Shown here piece by piece: positions 18,158 through 28,308 of a DNA stretch of 64,000 nucleotides (the first letter of the stretch is position 1; each line of letters begins with the position of its first letter). Source of the DNA: JAIBJN01 sp963802795 (GTDB lineage: Bacteria; Actinomycetota; Thermoleophilia; Gaiellales; Gaiellaceae); assembly GCA_963802795.1 (NCBI GenBank), contig CAWDJV010000003.1, positions 62,001 through 126,000 of the forward strand. The letters run 5' to 3'. A program made the position numbers and the translations under genes. The notes under the pieces were generated by a model. It was not told where the DNA came from. It did no database searches and saw only the letters and a list, made by a program, of their open reading frames with translations.

Positions 18158-18931
18158 GTGACGGCCATGGCTACTACTGAACCCCAGCAGGCAGAACCCA
18201 GCACCGGCGCCGTCGTCACGGCGCGTGAAGTCACCCGCGTCTACGGCGAGGGCGACACCGCGGTCAACGCGCTCCGCGGCGTCTCGCTCGACGTCGAGCG
18301 GGGCAAGCTCACGAGCGTCATGGGCCCGTCGGGCTCCGGCAAGTCCACGCTCATGCACATCCTCGCCGGGCTCGACCGGCCGACCGAGGGCGAGGTTGCC
18401 ATCGACGGCACGGACATCGCCGAGCTCGGAGACACGGAGCTGACGAAGCTCCGCCGCCGCCACATCGGCTTCGTCTTCCAGTTCTTCAACCTGCTCCCGA
18501 TGCTCACCGCCGAGGAGAACATCCTCCTCCCGCTCGAGCTCGGCGGAAACAAGATCGACAAGAACTGGACGGACTCGGTCATCGAGCGCGTCGGCCTCTC
18601 CGACCGGCGCAAGCACCGGCCGTCGGAGCTCTCGGGCGGCCAGCAGCAGCGCGTCGCGATCGCCCGCGCGCTCATCTCGAAGCCCACCGTGGTCTTCGCC
18701 GACGAGCCGACCGGCAACCTCGACTCGACGACGAGCCACGAGATCCTCGAGCTCCTCCGCGAGTCGGTGGAGACGCTCGGCCAGACCTTCGTGATGGTCT
18801 CGCACGACCCCCAGGCCACCGCCATCGCCGACCGGACGCTCTTCCTGGCGGACGGCCTCATCGTCAAGGAGGTCGCCAAGTCGACCGCGCACGAGGTCCA
18901 CGAGATCATGGAGCAGGTCAGCAAGAAGTGA
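18158..18931 (+). CDS. ABC transporter ATP-binding protein (LolD/MacB type)
   Basis: 257 residues. Walker A GPSGSGKSTLMHILAG, Q-loop FQFFNLLPMLTAEENI, signature LSGGQQQRVAIARAL, Walker B VVFADEPTGNLDS and the H-loop VSHD are all present in order. The spacing and the TGNLDS box place it in the MacB/LolD/FtsE-like group that works with FtsX-type permeases (mechanotransmission or export, not uptake). GTG 18158 is preceded by AGGAGG at 8 nt. The stop overlaps the permease start as GTGA. Confidence 0.93.
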   Translation: MTAMATTEPQQAEPSTGAVVTAREVTRVYGEGDTAVNALRGVSLDVERGKLTSVMGPSGSGKSTLMHILAGLDRPTEGEVAIDGTDIAELGDTELTKLRRRHIGFVFQFFNLLPMLTAEENILLPLELGGNKIDKNWTDSVIERVGLSDRRKHRPSELSGGQQQRVAIARALISKPTVVFADEPTGNLDSTTSHEILELLRESVETLGQTFVMVSHDPQATAIADRTLFLADGLIVKEVAKSTAHEVHEIMEQVSKK

Positions 18932-21483
18932 TACGGGTCGCGCTCAGAGGCCTGCTCGGCCGGAAGCTCAGGGCGACCCTCACCGCGATCGCCATCGTCC
19001 TCGGCGTCGCAATGATCAGTGGGACGTACGTCCTCACGGACTCGATCGACCGGGCGTTCGACAACATCTTCTCGGACAGCCGACAGGGCTCGAACGCCGT
19101 CATCAGCGGCAAGTCGGCCTTCGACCTCTCGGAAGGGAGCGGCGCCACAGACCCATCCTTCGACCAGACGCTTCTCCGGACGGTGCGGGAGCTGCCCGAC
19201 GTCGGCGAGGCCGAGGGAAGCGTCGACGGCGAGGCCCAGATCATCGGCGACGACGGCAAGGCGATCGTCTTCGGCGGCGCGCCGAACCTCGGCTTCTCGA
19301 TCGCGAACGGCGACAGCCGCTTCAACCCGCTCTCGCTCGTCGAGGGCTCCTGGCCGGGCAACGGCGACGTCGTGATCGACGCCGCGACCTCCGACAAGAA
19401 GGACATCGAGGTCGGTGAGACCGTCGGCGTCCAGGGAGCGGGGACGGCTCAGAACCTCCGCGTCACCGGCATCGTCAAGTTCGGGTCGGTGTCGACGATC
19501 GGCGGGGCTACCCTCGCCGGGTTCGACCTCCCGACCGCCCAGCGTGTCTTCGACAAGCCCGGAAAGCTCGACGAGATCGCGGTGGCCGCGGCACCCGGGG
19601 TCTCCGACGACCAACTCGTCCAGCAGATCCGGGAGGTGCTCCCGGAGAACACCGAGGTCCAGACGGCCGCTCAGCAGGCGCGCAGCGACGCCGAGGAAAC
19701 CGACGAGTTCATCTCCTTCCTGCAGACCTTCCTGCTCGTCTTCGGCGGGATTGCGCTCTTCGTCGGCTCTTTCGTGATCGCGAACTCGCTGTCGATCACC
19801 ATCGCCCAGCGGACGCGAGAGTTCGCCACGCTGCGGACGCTCGGCGCCTCGCGCCGGCAGGTGTTGGCGTCGATCATCCTCGAGGCCCTCGTCGTCGGCG
19901 TCATCGCCTCGGTGATCGGGCTCTTCCTCGGGCTCGGGCTCGCGAAGCTGCTCTTCCGGCTCTTCGACGCGGTCGGCTTCACGCTCCCGAATACCGGCCT
20001 CCTCTTCGAGACGCGGACGATCGTCGTCGCCCTCCTCGTCGGCATCCTCGTCACGCTTGTCGCCAGCCTCCGACCCGCCATCCGGGCCACCCGCGTGCCG
20101 CCGATCGCCGCGGTGCGCGAGGGGGCCACGCTGCCGGAGTCGCGCTTCGCGCGCTTCCGCGCCGTGGGGGCGATCGTCATCACGGCCCTCGGTTTCGCAG
20201 CGCTCCTCTTCGGCCTCTTCGGGAGCGGCCTGGACACGACCCAGATCCTCATCTTCATGGGCCTCGGGGCGCTGCTCATCTTCTTCGGCGTCGCGCTCTT
20301 CGCCTCGAAGCTCGTCCCCGCGCTCGCGACCGCCCTGGGCTGGCCCGCCGCGAAGCTCGGCGGCGCGTCAGGCCAGCTCGCGCGCGGGAACGCGAAGCGG
20401 AACCCGCAGCGGACTGCCTCGACCGCGGCTGCGCTCATGATCGGGCTGGCGCTCGTGACGCTCGTCGCTGTCCTCGGACAGGGGATCCGCTCCACCTTCA
20501 TCGACGCCGTCGACAGGATCTTCGTCGCGGACTACGCGATCACCGCGCAGAACAACTTCTCGCCCATCCCGATCGAGGCGGCCGAAGCGGCCGAGCGGGC
20601 TCCGGGCGTCGAGGAAGTAGCGAGCGTCCGGACGGGCGAAGCGCTGGTCTACGGCGACCCGTCCTTCGTCACCGCCGTCACGCCGAACAGCGCCGGCGCC
20701 ATCAACCTGGAGTGGAAGGACGGCTCCCAGGAGGTGTTCTCCGAGCTTGGCGCCGACGGCGCCTTCGTGGACGACGGATTCGCCGAGGATCACAACCTGA
20801 CGGTCGGCTCGCCCATCACGATCACGACGCCGGCCGGCAAGAAGCTCGACCTCACCGTCAAGGGCATCTTCGACCCTCCCGCCGGCGGCTCGCCGTTCGG
20901 CAACGTCACGTTCTCGAGCGAGACGTTCGACGCGAACTACGACCAACCCCAGAACCTCTACTCGTTCGTCGAGGCGAACGGCGGGGTCACGTCCGCGAAC
21001 ACCGCATCCCTCGAGAGAGCCCTGGCCGACTTCCCGAACGCCAAGTCGCAGACGCGCGAGGAGTTCAAGGACAACCAGGTCAGCTTCCTCAACAACATCC
21101 TCAACATCCTCTACGTGCTGCTCGCGCTCTCGGTCGTCGTGAGCCTCTTCGGGATCATCAACACGCTCGTCCTCACCGTCTTCGAGCGGACTCGCGAGCT
21201 CGGGATGCTGCGCGCGATCGGGATGACGCGTCGCCAGGTTCGCCGGATGATTCGCTACGAGAGCGTGATCACGGCGCTGATCGGGGCGGTGCTCGGAATC
21301 GTGCTCGGCGTCGTCCTCGCCGGCCTGCTCGTGTGGCGCGTCGACTTCATCGACTTCTCTTTGCCCACGGTCCAGCTGATCGTGTTCGCATTCGCCGCGA
21401 TCATCGTCGGCGTCATCGCAGCCATCTTCCCCGCGCGGCGCGCCGCCCGGCTCAACCCGCTCCAGGCCCTCCAGTACGAGTAA
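18928..21483 (+). CDS. FtsX/MacB-type ABC permease, copy 1
   Basis: 851 residues. It has an N-terminal helix (LLGRKLRATLTAIAIVLGVAMISG), an extracytoplasmic MacB_PCD-like domain (about 40-260) and FtsX helices (FLLVFGGIALFVGSFVIANSLSITIAQRTREFATLRTLGASRRQ...). A second extracytoplasmic domain (about 540-700) and a final FtsX block (LLALSVVVSLFGIINTLVLTVFERTRELGMLRAIGMTRRQ) follow. Duplicated FtsX halves are typical of large actinobacterial lipoprotein or antimicrobial-peptide exporters. The substrate is unknown. Translationally coupled to the ATPase. Confidence 0.9.
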   Translation: MIRVALRGLLGRKLRATLTAIAIVLGVAMISGTYVLTDSIDRAFDNIFSDSRQGSNAVISGKSAFDLSEGSGATDPSFDQTLLRTVRELPDVGEAEGSVDGEAQIIGDDGKAIVFGGAPNLGFSIANGDSRFNPLSLVEGSWPGNGDVVIDAATSDKKDIEVGETVGVQGAGTAQNLRVTGIVKFGSVSTIGGATLAGFDLPTAQRVFDKPGKLDEIAVAAAPGVSDDQLVQQIREVLPENTEVQTAAQQARSDAEETDEFISFLQTFLLVFGGIALFVGSFVIANSLSITIAQRTREFATLRTLGASRRQVLASIILEALVVGVIASVIGLFLGLGLAKLLFRLFDAVGFTLPNTGLLFETRTIVVALLVGILVTLVASLRPAIRATRVPPIAAVREGATLPESRFARFRAVGAIVITALGFAALLFGLFGSGLDTTQILIFMGLGALLIFFGVALFASKLVPALATALGWPAAKLGGASGQLARGNAKRNPQRTASTAAALMIGLALVTLVAVLGQGIRSTFIDAVDRIFVADYAITAQNNFSPIPIEAAEAAERAPGVEEVASVRTGEALVYGDPSFVTAVTPNSAGAINLEWKDGSQEVFSELGADGAFVDDGFAEDHNLTVGSPITITTPAGKKLDLTVKGIFDPPAGGSPFGNVTFSSETFDANYDQPQNLYSFVEANGGVTSANTASLERALADFPNAKSQTREEFKDNQVSFLNNILNILYVLLALSVVVSLFGIINTLVLTVFERTRELGMLRAIGMTRRQVRRMIRYESVITALIGAVLGIVLGVVLAGLLVWRVDFIDFSLPTVQLIVFAFAAIIVGVIAAIFPARRAARLNPLQALQYE

Positions 21484-21504
21484 GAGCGCGGGAGAAGACC
21501 TGTC

Positions 21505-24181
21505 GTGATTCGCGTCGCTCTCAGGGGCCTCCTCGGCCGCAAGCTCAGGGCGATCCTCACCGCGCTCGCGATCATCCTCGGGGTCGCGATGGTGAGCGGC
21601 ACCTATGTCCTCACGGACACGATCGACAAGGCCTTCAACGAGATCTTCACCGAGTCCTACGCGGAGACCGATGTCGTCGTCTCGGGGAAGGGCGCGGACA
21701 TCAGCTTCCAGGGCGACCAATCGGCTGCGCCCCCGATCGACGAGTCACTCGTCGACGACGTCACGGCGCTTCCGGACGTCGCCGCGGCGGCCGGCTCCGT
21801 CTTCGACGAGCAGAACACGCAGATCATCGGCGAGGACGGCAAGGCCCTCGAGACGCAGGGCGCCAGCTTCGGCGTCGGCTTCGACCCAACCCCCGAGACC
21901 GAGCGCTTCAATCCCATGAACCTCCTCGAGGGCCGCTGGGCCGAGAACGACCGGGAGGTCGTGCTCGACGTGGGCACCGCCGACCGAGCGAACTTCGCGG
22001 TCGGCGACACCGTTGAGATCTCGACGCTCCAGCCCAAACGGCCCTTCGAGGTCGTCGGGCTGGCGCGCTACGGGGACGTGGACTCGCTCGGCGCCGCGGC
22101 GTTTGCAGTCTTCGACCTGAGCACCGCTCAGGACTTGCTCGACCGCGAGGGCCAGGTCGACACGATCGGCGTGGCCGGCACCGACGGCACGACGCCCGAA
22201 CAGCTCATCAGCGAGATCCAGCCCGTCCTCCCAGACGACGCGCAGGTGCGGTCCGGCTCCGTCGAGGCGGAGGAAGACCAGGAGGAAATCTCGGAATTCA
22301 CGACGTTCATCCGCTACTTCCTGCTGGCGTTCGCCGGCATCGCGCTCTTCGTTGGCGCCTTCGTCATCTTCAACACGCTCTCGATCACCGTCGCGCAGCG
22401 GACGCGGGAGTTCGCCACGATGCGCACGGTCGGGGCGTCGAGGCGTCAGATCCTCTGGTCGGTGATCGTCGAGGCGCTCACGATCGGCGTCGTCGCCTCG
22501 ATCATCGGCCTCTTCGCCGGCCTCGGCCTGGCGATCGGCCTGAACAAGCTGTTCGAGGCCCTCGAGCTCGACCTTCCGAGCTCAGGCACCGTCTTCGCGA
22601 CGCGCACGATCGTCGTCTCGCTCCTCGTCGGGACGATCATCACGCTCGTCGCTGGGCTCTTCCCGGCGATCCGGGCGACCCGCGTGCCGCCGATCGCTGC
22701 CGTCCGCGAGGGCTTCACGCTGCCGAAGTCGCGCTTTGCGCGCTTCGCGCCGTACGTCGCGCTGCTCGTCATCGGGCTGGCGCTCTTCCTGCTCGGCTAC
22801 TCGATGTTCCGGGACGAGCTCGACACGGGTACCCGCCTCCTCTCGATCGCGGGCGGCGTCCTGCTCCTCTTCGTCGGGGTGGCCATGATCTCGTCGCGGC
22901 TCGTGCCGGCGCTCTCGAACGTCACGGCGCCTGTGTCGCGCTTCGTGCTCTTCGTCCTGCGCGTCCTCTTCTACCCGTTCGCCCTGATCGGCTGGCTCGT
23001 GAGCAAGGCGCTCCGCCGCGACACGGAGGTCCCGACCATCTTCGGCGACGCCCAGATGGGCAAGCTCGCCAAGGAGAACTCGCGCCGGAACACGGGCCGG
23101 ACCGCCGCGACCGCTGCCGCGCTCATGATCGGCATCGCCCTCGTCACGTTCGTCGCAGTGCTCGCCAACGGCATGAAGGCGTCGAACCGCGAGGCGATCG
23201 AGGAGCAGGTGGCGCGCGGACTACGTCGTCACCTCCCAGGACGGCTTCACGCCGTTCGTCGCGGCGGCGGGCGACTCGATCGCCGGCGCCCCCGACGCCG
23301 AGGTCGTCTCCAACGTCCGCTCCGACCTGGGCAAGGTGGGCGATTCGTCCCTCTACGTCACCGGGATCGAGCCCGACACGATCCTCGACACGTATCGCTT
23401 CGACTGGAAGGAAGGCGACGACTCGGTCGTGAGCGAACTGGGCGACGACGGCGCCATCGTCGATGCGAAGTTCGCCGAGGACAACGACATCTCGGTCGGC
23501 GACGACATCACCGTGCTCACGCCCTCCGGCGAGACGCTGGACGTCCAGGTGAAGGGCCTCTACGAGCCGCCGCCCTTCTACCCGCTCCTCGGCGGCGTCT
23601 CGGTCACGAAGGACGCGTTCGACGCCGTCTACGAACGGCCGCGCAACCAGTTCACCTTCGTCAACGTCCCCGGCGATCCGACCGGGGCGACGACCCGGTC
23701 TCTCGAGAGCGCGGTCGCCGACTTCCCCGATGCGAAGGTGCAGACGCGGGGCGACTGGATCACGCAGCAGGACGAGGACTTCAACTCCTTCCTCACGATG
23801 CTGTACGTCCTCCTCGCGCTCTCGGTCATCGTGAGCATCTTCGGGATGGTCAATACGCTAGTCCTCTCGGTCTTCGAGCGGACCCGCGAGCTGGGAATGT
23901 TGCGCGCGGTCGGGATGACCCGCCGGCAGACGCGGCGCATGGTGCGGAGCGAGAGCGTCATCACCGCGCTCATCGGCGCCTCGCTCGGCCTGCCGCTCGG
24001 CGTCTTCCTCGCGGCGCTCGTGACGCGGGCGCTGCAGGAGTTCGACGTGCGCTTCTCGATCCCGTGGGATCAGCTCGTGGTCTTCGCGGTGATCGCCGTG
24101 ATCGTCGGGATCCTCGCCGCGATCATGCCCGCCAGGCGGGCGGCGCGCCTGAACGTGCTCCAGGCGCTCCAGTACGAGTAA
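21505..24181 (+). CDS. FtsX/MacB-type ABC permease, copy 2, frameshifted
   Basis: Paralogue of the upstream permease: the first 60 residues nearly match (IRVALRGLLGRKLRAILTALAIILGVAMVSGTYVLTDTIDKAF). The same two extracytoplasmic domains and two FtsX blocks occur, the last being LLALSVIVSIFGMVNTLVLSVFERTRELGMLRAVGMTRRQ. A one-base slip near 23215 interrupts the frame after EAIEEQV; the second part continues DYVVTSQDGFTPFVAAAGDSI. Reassembled length about 892 residues. With the ATPase and copy 1 it probably forms a heterodimeric transporter. It starts with GTG 21 nt behind copy 1. Confidence 0.88.
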
Positions 24182-24205
24182 CGAGGCGTTGCGAGGGCCG
24201 CGGGT

Positions 24206-24225
24206 CCGCCCGCTTTCGCGGGTGG
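24206..24225. terminator. Hairpin between convergent genes
   Basis: CCGCCCGC-TTTC-GCGGGTGG, an 8-bp stem with one G-T pair, fills the end of the 44-nt gap between the permease gene and the convergent capA-like gene. It probably serves both. Confidence 0.5.
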
Positions 24226-25332
24226 CTAGCGCGGCGGCAGGAGCTCGCCGACCCGCGACACGTCGACCGCGCGCCTTCCGAAGTCGGCCCGTGAGAGCTC
24301 CCGGACGACATCGTGGGCGGCCTCGGCGGCGTCCGGCACCGGCACGCCGTCCTCGACGAGCCGGATCGGCGCGAGCCGGCCTTTCGCCAACGTCCCGTCG
24401 CCGCGCAGCGTGACGGTGAGGATGCCGCTGACCGCGCCGCGCCCCGAGACGTTGAAGGTCTTGTGGCCGGCGAAGTTCCCGAGGCTGTAGGCGATCAGGC
24501 GCTTTCTGTACCACTCCATGCCGCGGAGGACGTGCGGGCCGTGCCCCGCGACGAGGTCGGCGCCCGCGTCGACGACCGCATGCGCGAAGGCCCGCGGGTC
24601 GCCGCGCTGCTCGCCGAGGTAGGTCTCGGGCCCGCGCGGGACGCGGTCTGCGCCCACGCCCTCCGTCCCGCCGTGCATCGTGACGACGACGATGTCGGCC
24701 CAGCGGTCGGCGCGACGCACGAGCGCGCGCGCTGCCGGAATGTCGAGCATGTTCTGGACAATGTCGTAGGGGGCGAATCCCACGACGGCGACCCGGACCG
24801 GCCCGGCCCGCAGGCGCGCGATCTGTCCCGGGAGCCCTGTGTGCGCGAGCTCCGCGTCTCGGAGCGCCGCGACCGTCTCGTCGATCCCGGCCCGGCCGTA
24901 GTCGTAGGAATGGTTGTTGGCGAGATTGAGGACGGTGAAGCCCGCCTCGCGGAGCCCGGCGGCGTAGGCCGGCGGGGCTCGGAACGCGAAGCACGTGGAC
25001 GAGGCTGCGAACAAGCCACACTTCGAGCTCCCGGCGTCCGTAAGGGCCTGCTCGAGGTTTCCGAGGACGACGTCGCCGGCGAGCTCGTCGCGCACGTCGC
25101 CGAAGAGCGCGGCCGCACCGCCGCGAGGCAGCGCCCCGTTGAGACCCATCGCGATGTCGCCGACGGCGGTGATCGTCACCTTCGCGCCGGGAGGAAGCCG
25201 TCGGGCCGGCGCCGCGTCTTCGGAGTCAGGGCCGTCCGGGGCGCGCGTGGGCCCGCTCGCAGCCCCGGCGCCGCCGAGGACGAGCCAGGCTGCAGCCACG
25301 CAGACCGCACCGACGCTGCCGAGCAGCCCCAT
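24226..25332 (-). CDS. CapA family protein (metallophosphatase fold), exported
   Basis: 368 residues. The N-terminal segment LLGSVGAVCVAAAWLVLGGAGAAS is a signal peptide or anchor. The CapA/PGA_cap fold then shows its blocks in order: VTITAVGDIAMG, VVLGNLEQALTDAG, FTVLNLANNHSYDYG, VVVTMHGGTEG, VAGHGPHVLRGMEWY, LIAYSLGNFAG. The family includes CapA of poly-gamma-glutamate capsule synthesis, but most members have no proven activity, and no capBC genes are nearby. ATG 25332 is used since upstream in-frame codons offer no GTG or ATG near a ribosome binding site. Confidence 0.85.
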   Translation of the reverse strand: MGLLGSVGAVCVAAAWLVLGGAGAASGPTRAPDGPDSEDAAPARRLPPGAKVTITAVGDIAMGLNGALPRGGAAALFGDVRDELAGDVVLGNLEQALTDAGSSKCGLFAASSTCFAFRAPPAYAAGLREAGFTVLNLANNHSYDYGRAGIDETVAALRDAELAHTGLPGQIARLRAGPVRVAVVGFAPYDIVQNMLDIPAARALVRRADRWADIVVVTMHGGTEGVGADRVPRGPETYLGEQRGDPRAFAHAVVDAGADLVAGHGPHVLRGMEWYRKRLIAYSLGNFAGHKTFNVSGRGAVSGILTVTLRGDGTLAKGRLAPIRLVEDGVPVPDAAEAAHDVVRELSRADFGRRAVDVSRVGELLPPR

Positions 25333-25459
25333 CGCCTGTCGCCGGGCATGCGTGAACGCGGCGACGCCGACGGCAACGCCTCTCTGCGAGCTCTTCCCGC
25401 GAGTAAGGCACCGCAACTCGTATTCCGGCTCCGCACGCCGGAACCTGCCGCGATCGACG

Positions 25460-26535
25460 TCAGTACGGCGTCGGCGCGTCGGCCGTGAGGTCGGCCGCCC
25501 GCCGGGCACCGGTGAGCGCGCCCGGGATCAGCTCCACGGCCCGCTCGACGTCCTCAGCCGAGACATCGAGGTGAGTGACCGCGCGGAGGACGTCGCGTCG
25601 CGACGCGAACGACAGCAGCACGCCCGCCGTCCGCGCCCGTGCGACGGCCTCGTCGGCGCCGAGGCCGAGCGCCCCCGCGTCGAGAAGCACGAAGTTCGTC
25701 TCCACCTGGTCCACGTCGACCGGCAGCCCCGCCGCGGCGAGCCCTTCGGCCAGCCGGCGCGCGTTCGCGTGGTCGTCGGCCAGCCTCTCGACGTGGTGGT
25801 CGAGAGCGTAGAGCCCGGCCGCAGCCACGATCCCAGCCTGTCGCATCGCTCCTCCGAAGAGGTGCTTGAACCTGCGCGCCTTCGCCATCCGCTCCCGCGA
25901 GCCGGCCACCAGCGCCCCGAGCGGGCAGCCGAGCCCCTTCGAGAGGCAGAGCGTGACCGTGTCGAACTCCCGGCCGTAGTCGCTCGCGGCCGTCCCGCTC
26001 GCCACGACGGCGTTCATGAGCCTGGCGCCGTCCAGATGGACCTCAGCCCGTGGGCGCGCGCCTCGCCGACGACCTCCTGGACTTGCACGAGCGGCCACAC
26101 ACGGCCGCCTGCGCCGTTGTGCGTGTTCTCGAGGCACAGGAGGCGCGTCTGCGCCGCATGGAGATCGTCCCTCGGGTTGACCGCGTCGCGGACCTGCTCG
26201 ACGGTGAAGCGCCCGTCCTCGGTCCAGAGCGATTTCATGACCAGCCCGGAGTGGACGGCGGGGCCCCCGAGCTCCGACTGGAAGATGTGAGCGAACCCTT
26301 CGGCCACAACCTCGTCGCCCGGCTGGGAGAGAGTGCGCAGCGCGATCTGGTTCGCCATCGTCGCCGTCGGGACGAACACCGCTTCCTCCTGGCCGAGGAG
26401 CGCGGCGCCGCGCTCCTCGAGGGCGATGACCGTCGGATCCTCGCGCTTCTGCTCGTCCCCGACGACCGCTTCGGCGATCGCCCGCCGCATCCCCGGCGTG
26501 GGCTGGGTGATGGTGTCGGTGCGCAGGTCGATCAC
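25460..26535 (-). CDS. ltaE: Low-specificity L-threonine aldolase, frameshifted
   Basis: PLP enzyme cleaving L-threonine or allo-threonine to glycine and acetaldehyde. The N-terminal IDLRTDTITQPTPGMRRAIAEA is diagnostic. FVPTATMANQIAL, CLENTHNGAGGRVWPL and, after a one-base slip near 26043, EVHLDGARLMNA follow. LCLSKGLGCPLGALVAG carries the PLP-binding Lys. Total about 357 residues. The start GTG overlaps the stop of the MFS gene as GTGA, so it is the third gene of marR-MFS-ltaE. Glycine production could feed the glycine cleavage operon encoded 3 kb away, which is an inference. Confidence 0.88.
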
Positions 26536-27803
26536 GCGCTCACCGTACCTCGCGGTACGACCGGGCGTAGCCGTCCAGGCGTGCGCGAGAGCACGATGAG
26601 TGCCCCGGCAGAGACGACGACCGCAGCGACCCCCGCGGCCGTGAACGCCAGCGCGGTCCCTCCCGAGGCCGCAAGCCAGCCGGCGAGCAGGCCCCCGGCC
26701 GGCCCGGCGCCGTTGAAGGCGAAGTAGTAGAAGCCCATCATCCGCCCGCGCAGCCGGTCCGGCGTCGAGAGCTGGAGCGAGGCGTTCGCATTCGACGTCC
26801 ACAGCGTGAACGCGAGCCCGGCGACGAACAGGAGCGGCGCGACGGCGACCAGGGTCGCCTGCGGAGCGATCGCCAGCTCGGCGATGCCGAAGGCGGCCGT
26901 CCCGCCGACGAGGAGCCGCGGGCTCGCGCGCGAGATCGCGGCCGACACGAGCGCGCCCAGCAGGGCTCCGGCGCCGAAGCACGCGGTGACGACCCCGAAG
27001 GTCTCCGGCCCCGCGTGCAGCGTCTGCTTGGCGAGGACGGGCAGGAGGACGTTGAAGTTGAACGACAGCGTCGTCACGAGCAGGACGGTCCCGAGGACGA
27101 CGCCGGCCAGCGGCACGCGGCGGACGAACGCGAAGGCTTCGCGGCTCCCGCGCACGAAGGTAGGGCGCTCGTCGCCCCGGTCGAGCGGGACCAGCTCGTC
27201 CACCCGGATGAGCAGGAGGCTCCCGAGCACCGCCACGAAGCTGACGGCGTTGAGAAGGAAGCAGGCACCCGGCCCGGCGGCGGCGATCACGGCGCCGCCA
27301 AGCGCCGGTCCGATGACGCGCGTGCCGTTGAAGAGGCCCGAGTTGAGCGCGACCGCGTTCGGCAGCTCGTCGCGCCCGACCAGCTGGAAGGTGAAGGCCT
27401 GCCGCGCCGGATGGTCGACGACGAGCGAGATCCCGCGGAGGCCCGTCAGCAGGTAGACCATCCACGGCTCGACCACGCCGCCGAGCGTGACCGCGGCGAG
27501 CGCCGCTGCGAACACCATCGAGGCCGCCTGGGTCGCGATCACCGTCTTGCGGACGTCGAGCCTGTCCACGAGCACGCCGCTGAAGAGCCCGAGCACGGTC
27601 GCCGGCAGGAACTGGCACAGCATCAGCAGCCCGACGGCCACCGGCGAGTGCGTCAGCTGCAGGATCAGCCAGGCGGCGGCGATGTTCTGCATCCAGGTGC
27701 CGGTGACCGAGACCACCTGACCGGAGAAGAAGACCCGGTAGTTGCGGTGCTTGCGGAGGCTCGTCCACGTGCGGCGGTTCGCCCGGAGGAACGCCGCCGT
27801 CAC
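26532..27803 (-). CDS. MFS transporter, EntS-like
   Basis: 423 residues with 12 predicted membrane helices. The N-terminal RNYRVFFSGQVVSVTGTWMQNIAAAWLILQLTHSP and the loop PATVLGLFSGVLVDRLDVRK are typical of the MFS_3/EntS subgroup of exporters for siderophores and drugs. Its position directly after a MarR repressor gene, overlapping as GTGA, suggests an efflux pump induced when the repressor binds its ligand. The exported compound is not known. Confidence 0.88.
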   Translation of the reverse strand: MTAAFLRANRRTWTSLRKHRNYRVFFSGQVVSVTGTWMQNIAAAWLILQLTHSPVAVGLLMLCQFLPATVLGLFSGVLVDRLDVRKTVIATQAASMVFAAALAAVTLGGVVEPWMVYLLTGLRGISLVVDHPARQAFTFQLVGRDELPNAVALNSGLFNGTRVIGPALGGAVIAAAGPGACFLLNAVSFVAVLGSLLLIRVDELVPLDRGDERPTFVRGSREAFAFVRRVPLAGVVLGTVLLVTTLSFNFNVLLPVLAKQTLHAGPETFGVVTACFGAGALLGALVSAAISRASPRLLVGGTAAFGIAELAIAPQATLVAVAPLLFVAGLAFTLWTSNANASLQLSTPDRLRGRMMGFYYFAFNGAGPAGGLLAGWLAASGGTALAFTAAGVAAVVVSAGALIVLSRTPGRLRPVVPRGTVSA

Positions 27804-28237
27804 GCCTCCTCCCCGACGAGCCGCTGGAGCGCAGGCAATGCCGCCTCGACGGCGGCGAGCTCGGCGGGCTCCAGGCGCTGGAGCCGCGCGGCGAGCCAGG
27901 CCGTGCGGCGGCTGCGCGCGGAGCGAAGGACGCGAACGCCCGCCTCCGTCAGCGCGAGCTCGACCCGCCGCCGGTCGCTCTCGGAGCGACGGCGGACGAC
28001 GAGCCCTGCCGCCTCGAGCCGGTTGACGTAAGCAGTCATCGCCGGCGGCGACACACCCTCCCTCTCGGCCAGCTCGCGGGCGCCGATGCCCGGCTTCGAA
28101 CGAATCGCCCAAAGAAGCGACGCCTGTCCGCCCGTGATGCCGAGCGGCCCGAGCTCCCTGCGCAGGCGGCGGTTGAGATGGAGCAGCGTCGGCCGCAGGC
28201 CGTTCGCGACCGTGACCGGATCAAGAGTAGTTAACAT
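27800..28237 (-). CDS. MarR family transcriptional regulator
   Basis: 145 residues. Winged helix: GPLGITGGQASLLWAIRSKPGIGARELAEREGVSPPAMTAYVNRLEAAGLVVRRRSESDRRRVELALTEAG, with the D-x-R wing. Probably represses itself and the downstream MFS/ltaE genes and is released by a small aromatic or drug-like ligand, the rule for the family. ATG 28237 is chosen; a TTG at 28258 would add seven residues. The ATG lies inside the palindrome TTAAC-ATC-GTTAA, which supports a short leader and autorepression. Confidence 0.88.
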   Translation of the reverse strand: MLTTLDPVTVANGLRPTLLHLNRRLRRELGPLGITGGQASLLWAIRSKPGIGARELAEREGVSPPAMTAYVNRLEAAGLVVRRRSESDRRRVELALTEAGVRVLRSARSRRTAWLAARLQRLEPAELAAVEAALPALQRLVGEEA

Positions 28238-28243
28238 CGTTAA
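28231..28243. promoter_or_regulatory. Palindromic operator overlapping the marR start codon
   Basis: TTAAC-ATC-GTTAA is a perfect 5-bp inverted repeat in an AT-rich island within GC-rich DNA, between marR and the divergent rlmN. Such AT-rich palindromes are typical MarR binding sites. Here binding would block both RNA polymerase and translation start. Confidence 0.6.
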
Positions 28244-28308
28244 TGATTTTATCGACAACCGGTCGGGCTGCGCATCACTCTTTTCGGGCGGCTACGGTGA
28301 GACGGTCA

